Assembly (NCBI GenBank): GCA_016124845.1
Contig: WGMW01000026.1
Span: forward strand, 1 to 64,000
Reading direction: 5' to 3'
Length of the DNA: 64,000 bases
DNA from: Flavobacteriales bacterium
GTDB taxonomy: Bacteria > Bacteroidota > Bacteroidia > UBA10329
Position numbers and translations under genes: made by a program. This document shows, in pieces, positions 8,121-15,452 of this stretch (positions are counted from its first letter, which is position 1; every line of letters starts with the position of its first letter). The notes beneath the pieces were generated by a model that was not told the DNA's origin, ran no database searches, and saw only the letters and a program-made list of their open reading frames with translations.

Positions 8121-8543
8121 ATGGATCAAGTCACCGACAACGTCATTCGCGTGCCGCATCTCCTATCCGTGGGGCAATACGCCAAGGCCGCGGGCATCCA
8201 GCCGCGCTCGGTGCATCTGCGCATCAAACGCAGGGTGCTGGCGAGTGCCACGGTAGATGGCCTGCATGTGATCGACTCCACCGCATCGGTGCCTGCCAAG
8301 GTTTTGCCCAGAAAAATGGCCAAGGCCGATGCTTTGCAATGGCCTGCCGAACTCCCATCGCCCACGCGGCTTATCCGTGTAAAGAACTTCTGCTGGCAGC
8401 ATAACATACGCACCGATGCCATCTTTACCGACATCCTGCTGGGGCGCCTGCGGGCGTATTGCTTTGCCGATGATGTGTTTGTGGAGAACACGGATGCCAT
8501 GCACGATTATATTACGCATCGCAAACCGCGCTTCCTGCGCTGA
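8121..8543 (+). CDS. Small HTH-like DNA-binding protein (unknown target)
   Basis: This is a 140-aa protein from ATG 8121; an ATG at 8094 in the same frame would add nine unlikely residues. The segment LLSVGQYAKAAGIQPRSVHL plus RIKRRVL and a short DGLHVIDST wing matches the shape of excisionase/MerR-type winged helix-turn-helix domains. The C-terminal half is unknown. It is divergent from pheT (74 nt between starts) and is followed after 46 nt by a 42-bp repeat array that could be a binding site, though this is inference. Confidence 0.55.
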   Translation: MDQVTDNVIRVPHLLSVGQYAKAAGIQPRSVHLRIKRRVLASATVDGLHVIDSTASVPAKVLPRKMAKADALQWPAELPSPTRLIRVKNFCWQHNIRTDAIFTDILLGRLRAYCFADDVFVENTDAMHDYITHRKPRFLR

Positions 8544-8589
8544 TACAGGCCCCGTTCTGCTGAAAAACGGCCACCTGCAAGCCATTTCA

Positions 8590-8701
8590 ATGTCGATAGT
8601 TGTACAAAAAATAACATCGGAACATGTCAGTATGTCGATAGTTGTACAGATAATGACATCGGAACACGTCAGGATGTCGATTCTTGTACAACTATCGACA
8701 T
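8590..8701. repeat. Three 42-bp repeats ending in a 28-bp dyad
   Basis: ATGTCGATAGTTGTACA occurs at 8590 and 8632, and a variant (ATGTCGATTCTTGTACA) at 8674, an exact 42-bp period. The spacers share ACATCGGAACA(T/C)GTCAG. The third unit closes with TTGTACAACTATCGACAT (8684-8701), the exact reverse complement of the first 18 nt of unit 1. The third unit is thereby a 28-bp palindrome with two mismatched positions per arm around TTGTACAA. No gene is evident in 8544-8807 beyond this array. Confidence 0.85.
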
Positions 8702-8807
8702 CATGACCAAGTAAAAACAGGCTCGCGCACTCACTTTCTGCCCCGCCTGACCAATTGGGCAGACTCCGATCGGATAATGACAATATCTTCGTGTCCACGA
8801 TTGAACG

Positions 8808-9764
8808 ATGGCCGAGATAGGTACCGACATACAGAAGGCTGCACAGCTGCTCAAACGGGGCAAGCTGGTGGCCATTCCTACCGAAACGGTCTATGGCCTT
8901 GCGGGAAATGCGTTCGATGAAGAGGCGGTGCTGCGCATTTTCGAGACGAAGGACCGACCGCATTTCGACCCGCTCATTGTTCATAGTTCGGGGATCGAGT
9001 GGATCAAGGAACATGTGGCCGAGATCCCGCCCATGGCAAGAACGCTGATGGATGAGTTCTGGCCTGGGCCGCTCACCTTGGTGCTGCCCAAAAAGCCGAT
9101 CGTTCCCGATGTGGTCACTTCGGGGCTCGATAACGTGGCGGTGCGCGTGCCGCAACACCCCATGACGCAGGAGCTGCTGCGGATGCTCGACTTTCCGCTG
9201 GCCGCACCGAGCGCCAACCCCTTCGGGTATGTTAGCCCGACCACCGCGCAGCATGTGGAGGACCAGTTGGGAGACAAAATAGAATACATTCTGGATGGCG
9301 GTGCGACAACCGTTGGGTTGGAAAGTACCATTGTCGGTTTCGAGGAAGGCAAGCCCATCGTGTACCGTTTGGGCGGACTGAGCATTGATGTGATCGAAGA
9401 TGTGATCGGTCCTGTTGAGGTCGGTCTCAACCAGTCTTCCGACCCGAAGGCACCCGGCATGTTAAAGAGTCATTACGCCCCTGGCAAGCCATTGTACTTT
9501 GGCAATCCAGGCGAGATGATCACGGAGTTTGAGGGAAAGCGAATCGGTTTCTTGGGTTTCATGACGCGGTTGGAATTCCTCCCGCCTGAACGTCAATTGC
9601 TCCTTTCGCCCCATGGCGACCTGCACGAAGCTGCCGTGAACCTCTTCGCCTACATGCGGCAGTTTGAGAAATTTCCTGTGGATGTGATCCTGGCGGAGAA
9701 ACTACCAGATATCGGCCTCGGCAGAGCCATTAATGATCGGTTGAGAAGGGCTGCGGTGAATTAG
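8808..9764 (+). CDS. tsaC: Threonylcarbamoyl-AMP synthase (Sua5/YrdC type)
   Basis: It makes L-threonylcarbamoyladenylate from Thr, bicarbonate and ATP for the t6A37 modification of ANN-decoding tRNAs. It has a YrdC domain (residues 1-200) with KLVAIPTETVYGLAGNA, IFETKDRPHFDPL, EFWPGPLTLVL, RVPQHP and PLAAPSANPFG. The shorter Sua5 C-terminal domain follows (PGMLKSHYAPGKPL to the end). At 318 aa it fits the long Sua5 form rather than the short TsaC form. It is convergent with recG. Confidence 0.94.
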   Translation: MAEIGTDIQKAAQLLKRGKLVAIPTETVYGLAGNAFDEEAVLRIFETKDRPHFDPLIVHSSGIEWIKEHVAEIPPMARTLMDEFWPGPLTLVLPKKPIVPDVVTSGLDNVAVRVPQHPMTQELLRMLDFPLAAPSANPFGYVSPTTAQHVEDQLGDKIEYILDGGATTVGLESTIVGFEEGKPIVYRLGGLSIDVIEDVIGPVEVGLNQSSDPKAPGMLKSHYAPGKPLYFGNPGEMITEFEGKRIGFLGFMTRLEFLPPERQLLLSPHGDLHEAAVNLFAYMRQFEKFPVDVILAEKLPDIGLGRAINDRLRRAAVN

Positions 9765-9779
9765 CAGGTATCCTAACGC

Positions 9780-9835
9780 GTCATGCTGAACTTGTTTCAG
9801 CATCTATCCAGACCCTGAAACAAGTTCAGGGTGAC
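9780..9835. repeat. Imperfect inverted repeat between convergent genes
   Basis: GTCATGCTGAACTTGTTTCAG (arm split here as GTCATGCTGAA + CTTGTTTCAG, 9780-9800) pairs with CTGAAACAAG + TTCAGGGTGAC (9815-9835), with two mismatches in 21 positions and a 14-nt spacer. It lies between the stops of tsaC and recG. There is no T-tract, so it looks like a dispersed palindromic repeat rather than a classic intrinsic terminator. Confidence 0.75.
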
Positions 9836-9846
9836 GAACGAAACAA

Positions 9847-11964
9847 TCACGAAACCCGCGCCCAGTTAGGTCTATCCTTCATTTCCTGGATGAGGTGATG
9901 CTTGGTGAGTGCGTTCTCGCGCTTTTCCAACTCAGGGTCGTCTTTCAGTAGGTCGATGGCGGCATTGCGTGCGGCTGCTAAGATCTGTCCATCCTTGCTC
10001 AGGTTGGTTATCTGGAAGATCGGCTTACCGCTCTGCATCGTTCCCTGAATATCGCCTGGCCCGCGGAGCTTCATGTCCACCTCCGCAATCTCGAAACCAT
10101 CGTTGGTGCGCACCATGGTTTCCATTCTGGTGCGCGCTTCCTGTCCCAATGCATAACCCGTCATCAGGATGCAGTAGCTCTGCTCTGCCCCACGGCCAAC
10201 TCTTCCGCGTAGCTGATGCAACTGCGAAAGCCCAAAGCGTTCGGCACTCTCTATCACCATCACCGAGGCATTGGGCACATCCACGCCCACCTCAATTACC
10301 GTGGTGCTGACCATGATGTGCGTCTTGCCTTCCTTGAACCGCTGCATCTCGTAATCCTTCTGCTCGGCCTTCATCTGCCCATGCAGAATACTCACTTGGT
10401 ACTTCGGCTGCGGGAAATCGCGCACGATGGACTCGTAGCCGTCCTCCAAATGCTTGAAGTCCAGTTTTTCGCTCTCGCTGATGAGCGGATAGACCACATA
10501 GATCTGGCGGCCATGGGCAATTTCCTGCCGCATGAAATCGAACACTTTTTGCCGTGCCGAATCGAACCGATGCAGCGTTTTAATGGGTTTTCTTCCTGGC
10601 GGGAGTTCATCAATTACTGAGGTGTCGAGGTCGCCATAAACCGTCATGGCCAGCGTACGCGGAATGGGCGTTGCCGTCATGATAAGCATGTGCGGCACTT
10701 CATGCTCTGTACTCCCTTTGAGCCACAGTTTGGCGCGTTGCTGCACGCCAAAACGGTGCTGCTCATCAATCACCACCAATCCCAGTTTCCCGAACTGCAC
10801 GGCATCTTCGATCAACGTATGCGTACCGATAAGAAGATGGATTTCACCCGACATCAACCGCTCATGAAGGATTTTCCGTTCGGCTGTTTTGGTAGAACCC
10901 GTAAGCAGCGCGATGTGCAGATTCAGCTTCTCCAAAAACTTACTGATGGTGGCAAAATGCTGCTCGGCCAGAATTTCGGTCGGTGCCATCAGCGCAGCCT
11001 GGTAGCCGTTGTCCACCGCCAGCAGCATGGACATGAGCGCCACAATGGTCTTGCCGCTGCCCACATCGCCTTGCACCAAGCGGCTCATCTGCCTGCCCGA
11101 ACCGAGGTCGTGGCGTATTTCTCGGATAACGCGTTTCTGCGCGTTGGTCAGGTCGAACGGCAAACACTCTGAGTAGAAACGGTTCACCATTTCGCCCACC
11201 TCAGCAAAAACCGCCCCTTTGAATTTGGTCTGGTTGATGAGTTTCAACTTCAGCAACCGCAATTGAATGAAGAACAGCTCATCGAACTTGAGGCGGTAAC
11301 GCGCCTTTCGCAAGGTTTCCGCATCTTGCGGGAAATGCACATTGATGAACGCCTCTTCGCGTGGAACAAGATGATGCGCCTGTCGGAACTCCGCTCCGTA
11401 CAGTTCCGAAATGTGTCCCTGCCCTGGCAATTGGCTCACCAGCGCATTCATCAACCGCGCGATGCCTTTGCTGTCCAAATTCTTGGCTTTGGCCTTTTCG
11501 GTGGAAGGATATACCGCCTGCAAGGCATTGGAAACCCGCTTCTGTTGCGCTTCCAACGTCTCAAACTCAGGATGCGCCATATTGAACTTGCCTTTGTATC
11601 GGGTCGGTTTGCCGAAAACCACATAGTCGATTCCCGACTGAAGTTTCGGCTTTATCCATTTGATGCCTTTGAACCAGACCAGTTCGATCACGCCTGTGCC
11701 ATCGGTAAACTCCGCAACCAACCGCTGGCCTCGGTTCTGCCCCACCATTTTTACCGAATTGATCCTTCCCAGCAATTGAATATCCGCCTCATCGCTCTCA
11801 ATACTATTGATCTGATGAAACTTTGTCCGATCCACATATCGGAATGGGAAATGGTGCAGCAGATCACCGTAAGTGCGAATACCGAACTCCTCGCGCAGCA
11901 ACTTGGCACGTTCGGGCCCAACGCCCGAAAGGAACTCGATGGATGTTTCGAGAAACGGTTTCAC
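9847..11964 (-). CDS. recG: ATP-dependent DNA helicase RecG
   Basis: This 705-aa branch-migrating helicase acts on stalled forks and Holliday junctions. An N-terminal wedge/OB domain (about 1-250) is followed by two RecA-like domains: Walker A GDVGSGKT near residue 299, the DEQH box DEQHRFGV near 403, MTATPIPRT, and motif VI RFGLSQLHQLRGRVGRG. The C-terminal KLRGPGDIQGTMQSG is RecG-typical. Length and all motifs are normal. It is divergent from the Spy-like gene. Confidence 0.96.
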   Translation of the reverse strand: MKPFLETSIEFLSGVGPERAKLLREEFGIRTYGDLLHHFPFRYVDRTKFHQINSIESDEADIQLLGRINSVKMVGQNRGQRLVAEFTDGTGVIELVWFKGIKWIKPKLQSGIDYVVFGKPTRYKGKFNMAHPEFETLEAQQKRVSNALQAVYPSTEKAKAKNLDSKGIARLMNALVSQLPGQGHISELYGAEFRQAHHLVPREEAFINVHFPQDAETLRKARYRLKFDELFFIQLRLLKLKLINQTKFKGAVFAEVGEMVNRFYSECLPFDLTNAQKRVIREIRHDLGSGRQMSRLVQGDVGSGKTIVALMSMLLAVDNGYQAALMAPTEILAEQHFATISKFLEKLNLHIALLTGSTKTAERKILHERLMSGEIHLLIGTHTLIEDAVQFGKLGLVVIDEQHRFGVQQRAKLWLKGSTEHEVPHMLIMTATPIPRTLAMTVYGDLDTSVIDELPPGRKPIKTLHRFDSARQKVFDFMRQEIAHGRQIYVVYPLISESEKLDFKHLEDGYESIVRDFPQPKYQVSILHGQMKAEQKDYEMQRFKEGKTHIMVSTTVIEVGVDVPNASVMVIESAERFGLSQLHQLRGRVGRGAEQSYCILMTGYALGQEARTRMETMVRTNDGFEIAEVDMKLRGPGDIQGTMQSGKPIFQITNLSKDGQILAAARNAAIDLLKDDPELEKRENALTKHHLIQEMKDRPNWARVS

Positions 11965-12123
11965 GGGTTTAAAAGTAAGCGAGCTGTTTCAAAGGCGTTC
12001 CATTAGGCTGTTGATACTTGTTCTCACGCCAATATGGAGCTACGAAACAAAATTTCAGTTATCAATTAAACCTTGGCAGCATTTTTGGAATCAGAGCATC
12101 ACGAATATTAAAAACGAAAGATC

Positions 12124-12606
12124 ATGAAAAAGTTAATGGCAACATTGGGTGTTCTGACCCTTCTGGTAGGCACAGGTTTCGCACAGGACAAGACGCAGGC
12201 GGTGGGTTCGCACCCTCAGCAACGATTTGAGCGAGGTGGAAAACAGGAAAAGATGATGGCGGAGATTCCGAACCTGACCGAGGAACAGAAAACGCAGATC
12301 AAAGCGATTCGCGATGAGAACCGCAAGCGAATGGAACCGCAACGAAAGGAAATGAAGAGCATCCATGAGAAGTTGGCTGAACTGAAAAAGGCAGAACAGC
12401 CCAACATGCAGGAGATCAACCAACTGATTGACAAATCAGCGGTTATCAAGGCTGAAATGGAAAAGTCACGGACCATGTCTGAAATGAAAGTGCGAGGCGT
12501 GCTTACGCCAGAGCAGGTGAAAGTGATGGATCAGAAGATGCAGGAGCGAAAGGACATGCGCGAAAAACAGCACATGGAGCGCAAGCAGATGCAGGCACCG
12601 AAATGA
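12124..12606 (+). CDS. Spy/CpxP-like periplasmic protein
   Basis: This 160-aa protein has a signal peptide (MKKLMATLGVLTLLVGTGFA) and a highly charged, helical, Met/Lys/Glu-rich mature part. LTEEQKTQIKAIRDENRKR and LTPEQVKVMDQKMQERK are the paired LTxxQ-type motifs of the Spy/CpxP family, which are periplasmic chaperones or metal/stress sensors. It probably acts as a dimeric helical cradle. It is followed by an intrinsic terminator. The assignment is by motif and composition. Confidence 0.75.
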   Translation: MKKLMATLGVLTLLVGTGFAQDKTQAVGSHPQQRFERGGKQEKMMAEIPNLTEEQKTQIKAIRDENRKRMEPQRKEMKSIHEKLAELKKAEQPNMQEINQLIDKSAVIKAEMEKSRTMSEMKVRGVLTPEQVKVMDQKMQERKDMREKQHMERKQMQAPK

Positions 12607-12630
12607 TGTGAAGGTGAAGGTTGATGGGTG

Positions 12631-12666
12631 GCCCGCAGTTCAATAGAGCTGCGGGCTTATTTTTAT
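12631..12666 (+). terminator. Intrinsic terminator after the Spy-like gene
   Basis: The stem GCCCGCAG / CTGCGGGC has a 10-nt loop and is followed by TTATTTTTATT. It lies just before the next start at 12670. Confidence 0.8.
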
Positions 12667-12669
12667 TCC

Positions 12670-13089
12670 ATGAAAATCACGTTAGCTCTTCTTCTGTCCT
12701 TGTTCGTCTTCCGTAACGAACCCAACGATTCTGAAAAGCAGATCAGACAGGTGCTTGCCGAACAACAGGATTGCTGGAACCAAGGCGACCTTGAATGTTT
12801 TATGCAAGGTTATTGGAAATCTGATTCCTTGAAATTCATTGGTAGATCAGGCATCAATTATGGGTGGCAGGCTACGCTCGATAACTACAAGAAGTCCTAC
12901 CCCGATAAAGCGGCCATGGGAACTTTGAACTTCGAAATCCTGAGCCTTGAACCACTTGGCAGCGACCATTATCTCGTTACTGGAAAATGGAAATTGACGC
13001 GCCAATCAGACGAACCGCACGGTCTTTTTACCTTGATCTGGCAACGCTTTGGCGATGAATGGAAGATCATTTACGATCATTCGAGTTAG
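12670..13089 (+). CDS. Secreted NTF2-like (SnoaL / DUF4440-type) protein
   Basis: This 139-aa protein has a short hydrophobic leader (MKITLALLLSLFVF) and then the cone-fold pattern of the DUF4440/SnoaL group: EKQIRQVLAEQQDCWNQGDL, ECFMQGYWKSDSLKFIG, YGWQATLDNYKKSYP and LIWQRFGDEWKIIYDHSS. Ligand and reaction are unknown. The ATG at 12670 is preferred over upstream in-frame codons because those would read through the preceding terminator stem. Confidence 0.75.
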   Translation: MKITLALLLSLFVFRNEPNDSEKQIRQVLAEQQDCWNQGDLECFMQGYWKSDSLKFIGRSGINYGWQATLDNYKKSYPDKAAMGTLNFEILSLEPLGSDHYLVTGKWKLTRQSDEPHGLFTLIWQRFGDEWKIIYDHSS

Positions 13090-13111
13090 GGTTTGATGCA
13101 TCAAACCCTAA
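13086..13111. terminator. Perfect 26-bp palindrome at a gene end, terminator-like
   Basis: TTAGGGTTTGATG is directly followed by its reverse complement CATCAAACCCTAA, and includes the stop codon of the NTF2-like gene. CTGAACTCTTTTTC follows. There is no loop beyond the central bases, so it is either a terminator with a late T-run or a protein-binding palindrome. Confidence 0.6.
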
Positions 13112-13136
13112 CTGAACTCTTTTTCACATCCATTGT

Positions 13137-13162
13137 TAAATCAATGTTTAAACATTAATTTA
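13137..13162. promoter_or_regulatory. 26-bp palindromic operator candidate upstream of pirin
   Basis: The core AATGTTTAAACATT (13143-13156) is a perfect 14-bp palindrome. It extends to TAAAT-n-core-n-ATTTA with a single mismatched position pair, and ends 5 nt before the pirin ATG. Its size and position fit a dimeric repressor such as a MarR or TetR protein. No regulator gene is adjacent. Confidence 0.55.
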
Positions 13163-13167
13163 GAGCT

Positions 13168-14040
13168 ATGAAACGCACAATCAATCGAATCATACCCGCT
13201 CAGCGCGTGAACATGGGCGGCATTCTGCTGGATCAACCATTACCGATGCATGGTGTGGAACAGATCGATCCATTCCTTCTGGTACATCATTGGGACGATA
13301 AACTTCCTGGAGGCCAAAACGAGAAAGAACTGGGCGTTGGACCGCATCCGCACCGTGGTTTTTCTCCCGTCACGCTCATTTTCAAAGGGGCAGTTCACCA
13401 CCGCGATTCGTTAGGAACCAAAAGCATTGTAAAAGCTGGCGGTGCGCAGTGGATGAACAGCGGCAGAGGCATCATTCACAGCGAGCGGCCACCGAAACAC
13501 ATGGCCGAAAACGGGGGCGATTTTGAGTTCATCCAATTTTGGGCAAATACACCTGCCGCCAGAAAAATGGAACCCGCCAAGTATCAGCCTTTAACAGCTG
13601 AGAACACACCAACCGTTGTTTCCGAAGATGGAAAAGTAACCGCTGGAATTGTTGCTGGAAAAGCGTTGGGCAAAGAAGGCCCGATAGAATTGATGACACC
13701 GATGTTGGTGATACGATTCGACATTCAGAAAGGTGGTAAAATGGAATTTGATCTTCCGAAGGATTTCAATGCCTTTGTCTACCAATTGGATGGCAAACTG
13801 AGTTTCGATGGAACCACCACCAAGAAGAAAGACCTCACGTGGTTCAAGAATGATGGCGAAAGCGTTGCTTTTGAAGGATTGGAAGACACGCGCGCCATTC
13901 TATTGGCTGGCGAACCGATCAACGAACCATTGGCCACATACGGCCCGTTTGTGATGAACAACCAGACGGAGATCATGCAAGCATTGCGTGACTACCAGAT
14001 GGGCAAAATGGGTATGCTGATCGAGGAGTTTGATTCGTAA
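13168..14040 (+). CDS. Pirin family protein
   Basis: This is a 290-aa bicupin. The metal-binding residues of pirins are visible: HPHRGF near residues 59-61 and IIHSER near 103-105, giving the 3-His/1-Glu set. The signature GGAQWMNSGRGIIHSE is intact. Pirins bind iron, and some act as quercetinases or redox-sensitive cofactors; the substrate here is unknown. A strong palindrome sits immediately upstream, suggesting dedicated repression. Confidence 0.92.
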   Translation: MKRTINRIIPAQRVNMGGILLDQPLPMHGVEQIDPFLLVHHWDDKLPGGQNEKELGVGPHPHRGFSPVTLIFKGAVHHRDSLGTKSIVKAGGAQWMNSGRGIIHSERPPKHMAENGGDFEFIQFWANTPAARKMEPAKYQPLTAENTPTVVSEDGKVTAGIVAGKALGKEGPIELMTPMLVIRFDIQKGGKMEFDLPKDFNAFVYQLDGKLSFDGTTTKKKDLTWFKNDGESVAFEGLEDTRAILLAGEPINEPLATYGPFVMNNQTEIMQALRDYQMGKMGMLIEEFDS

Positions 14041-14045
14041 CTGAC

Positions 14046-14111
14046 TGTCATTCAGACCGAAGTGGAGGAATCTATTGATGTCTCGGCTACGCAAGCTCTG
14101 CTCGACATGAC
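14046..14111. repeat. Dispersed-repeat-like element, weak inverted ends
   Basis: TGTCATTC and GACATGACA mark the ends (inverted TGTCAT / ATGACA) of a stretch with GAGGAATCT and CTCGGCTACGC, resembling dispersed intergenic repeats I associate with Bacteroidota genomes. It fills the gap between pirin and the next gene. Confidence 0.35.
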
Positions 14112-14126
14112 AAAAGGAAAAAGAAC

Positions 14127-14561
14127 ATGAACCGAAAGGAATTTATCAGAAACATCAGTTTGGCAGGAGTGGGAATTTCTCTCGTTCCTGCCCAACTTTT
14201 GGCTTCGCAGCATGCATCTTCGGTCAGGTTACCGAAAGCTGTATTTCATGTTCCGCACGGAAATTTCGCAAACGCGATCATTGAGCGAGTTCAAATTCCA
14301 GAAATGGATGTGGAAGTTTCTGTTCAGCATTTCATGCGAAACGGAATTGAAGCGACCGAAAAAGACATTTCCGTCTTCACTTTCTATCGGGAAAAAGAAA
14401 CGCTGAATGTGTGCTTTGACAATGAAGGCTGCCACTTTTCTGGTGAGATCAATGACTTGGAAGCATGCAAAAAACATGACCGATTCCTCATCAAGAATGC
14501 TCAGTTTGAGGTTGAGTTGAAAAAGGATTCTACCTACCTTTCGCTACGCAGAAAGGCCTAA
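14127..14561 (+). CDS. Small exported protein, unknown function
   Basis: This 144-aa protein begins MNRKEFIRNISLAGVGISLV, which resembles a Tat-type or Sec signal (N-R-K-x-F with a Gly-rich hydrophobic core) but lacks the second Arg. The mature part has no recognised domain; a Cys pair (NVCFDNEGCHFSGE) and a Cys-Lys-Lys-His are visible. It ends 3 nt before a GTG-started DUF1905-like gene, with which it is probably co-transcribed. Confidence 0.6.
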   Translation: MNRKEFIRNISLAGVGISLVPAQLLASQHASSVRLPKAVFHVPHGNFANAIIERVQIPEMDVEVSVQHFMRNGIEATEKDISVFTFYREKETLNVCFDNEGCHFSGEINDLEACKKHDRFLIKNAQFEVELKKDSTYLSLRRKA

Positions 14562-14564
14562 AAC

Positions 14565-15029
14565 GTGTCAGAACCACTTGTGGACAAAGAGTATTTGCTG
14601 GAGAAATTCCCTGGCAAGGGCGGCTGGACGTATGCGGCCATTCCCGAAATCTTGAAAAACCCACACGCGCCATTTGGTTGGGTTCGGGTGAAAGGCAGCG
14701 TTGACGGTTATGAGATAGAACGGTCAAAACTGCAACCGATGAGCAACGGACAATTGTTCTTTCCCGTCAATGCCAAGATCAGAAAAGCCATTGGCAAACA
14801 GGCTGGAGATAATGTCCACATCACGCTTTACGAAGACAAAATCTCGGAACAGATCAGAGAAGAACTGATGGTGTGTTTGCAGAATGAACCGCCAGAACTT
14901 TTGGACAAGTTCAATGGCCTGAGCGAATTCCTTCAGAACAACTATCTCGGTTGGCTTCAGGACGCCAAGACCGAAGACGAAAAAGCCGCTCGCATCCTCA
15001 AACTGATTGAGGAATTGCCGAAGTACTAA
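14565..15029 (+). CDS. DUF1905 / YdeI-like protein
   Basis: This 154-aa soluble protein starts at GTG 14565. The first 95 residues (GGWTYAAIPEILKNPHAPFG, GWVRVKGSVDGYEI, LFFPVNAKIRKAIGKQAGD, VHITLYED) match the DUF1905 barrel. The C-terminal helices (PPELLDKFNGLSEFLQNNYL then GWLQDAKTEDEKAARILKLI) match the YdeI/OmpD-associated tail. Function is unknown. It is convergent with the OsmC gene, overlapping its stop by 4 nt. Confidence 0.78.
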   Translation: MSEPLVDKEYLLEKFPGKGGWTYAAIPEILKNPHAPFGWVRVKGSVDGYEIERSKLQPMSNGQLFFPVNAKIRKAIGKQAGDNVHITLYEDKISEQIREELMVCLQNEPPELLDKFNGLSEFLQNNYLGWLQDAKTEDEKAARILKLIEELPKY

Positions 15030-15445
15030 TCTGCGTATTCGATGCTGTACGTGATCGGCCCGTTCTTCTTGAGCATGGCCGAAACCCCACAATATTTGTC
15101 GTAAGAAAGCGCTATTGCCTTCTCCACTTTGGCCTTGTCCAGATCCTTTCCCGAAACGATGTATTTCATATTGATCTCATCAAAAACCTTCGGATGTTCT
15201 TCGGTCAGTTGCGTTTCAATGCGGATTTCCAATCCTGTAAAATCAACCCGCATCTTACGGAACAGCGAAACCACGTCCATTCCAGTACAGGACGCCAAAC
15301 CTGAAAGCACCAATTCTTTCGGTCCAGGCGCAGAATCCTGCCCTAATTCTGGAAGCGCATCACTCAAAACTACGTGATTGCGCATGTGATTCTCGAAAAC
15401 CATTCCCTCCTTCCAAACTGTCTTAATATCAAAGTGCTTTGCCAT
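15026..15445 (-). CDS. OsmC family peroxiredoxin-like protein
   Basis: This 139-aa protein has the two conserved OsmC cysteines: SGLASCTGMDVVSLFRK (first Cys) and LSYDKYCGVSAMLKK (second Cys). The usual DALPELGQDSAPGPKELVLS and EIRIETQLTEEHPKVF segments are present. The family reduces organic hydroperoxides, though some YhfA-like members have unclear roles. It lies 7 nt downstream of the dipeptidase gene on the same strand, so is likely co-transcribed. Confidence 0.88.
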   Translation of the reverse strand: MAKHFDIKTVWKEGMVFENHMRNHVVLSDALPELGQDSAPGPKELVLSGLASCTGMDVVSLFRKMRVDFTGLEIRIETQLTEEHPKVFDEINMKYIVSGKDLDKAKVEKAIALSYDKYCGVSAMLKKNGPITYSIEYAD

Positions 15446-15452
15446 GGTGCGT

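Noticed and set aside
8416-8706. 96-codon plus-strand frame reading through the 42-bp repeats (MSIVVQ units)
   Set aside because: The repeating peptide is a trivial result of a 42-nt period. The frame begins inside the HTH gene in another frame.
8163-9254. 363-codon minus-strand frame spanning the 42-bp array and the start of tsaC
   Set aside because: It is open because the repeat unit is a multiple of three without stops. It opposes the conserved YrdC domain, and no family features are present.
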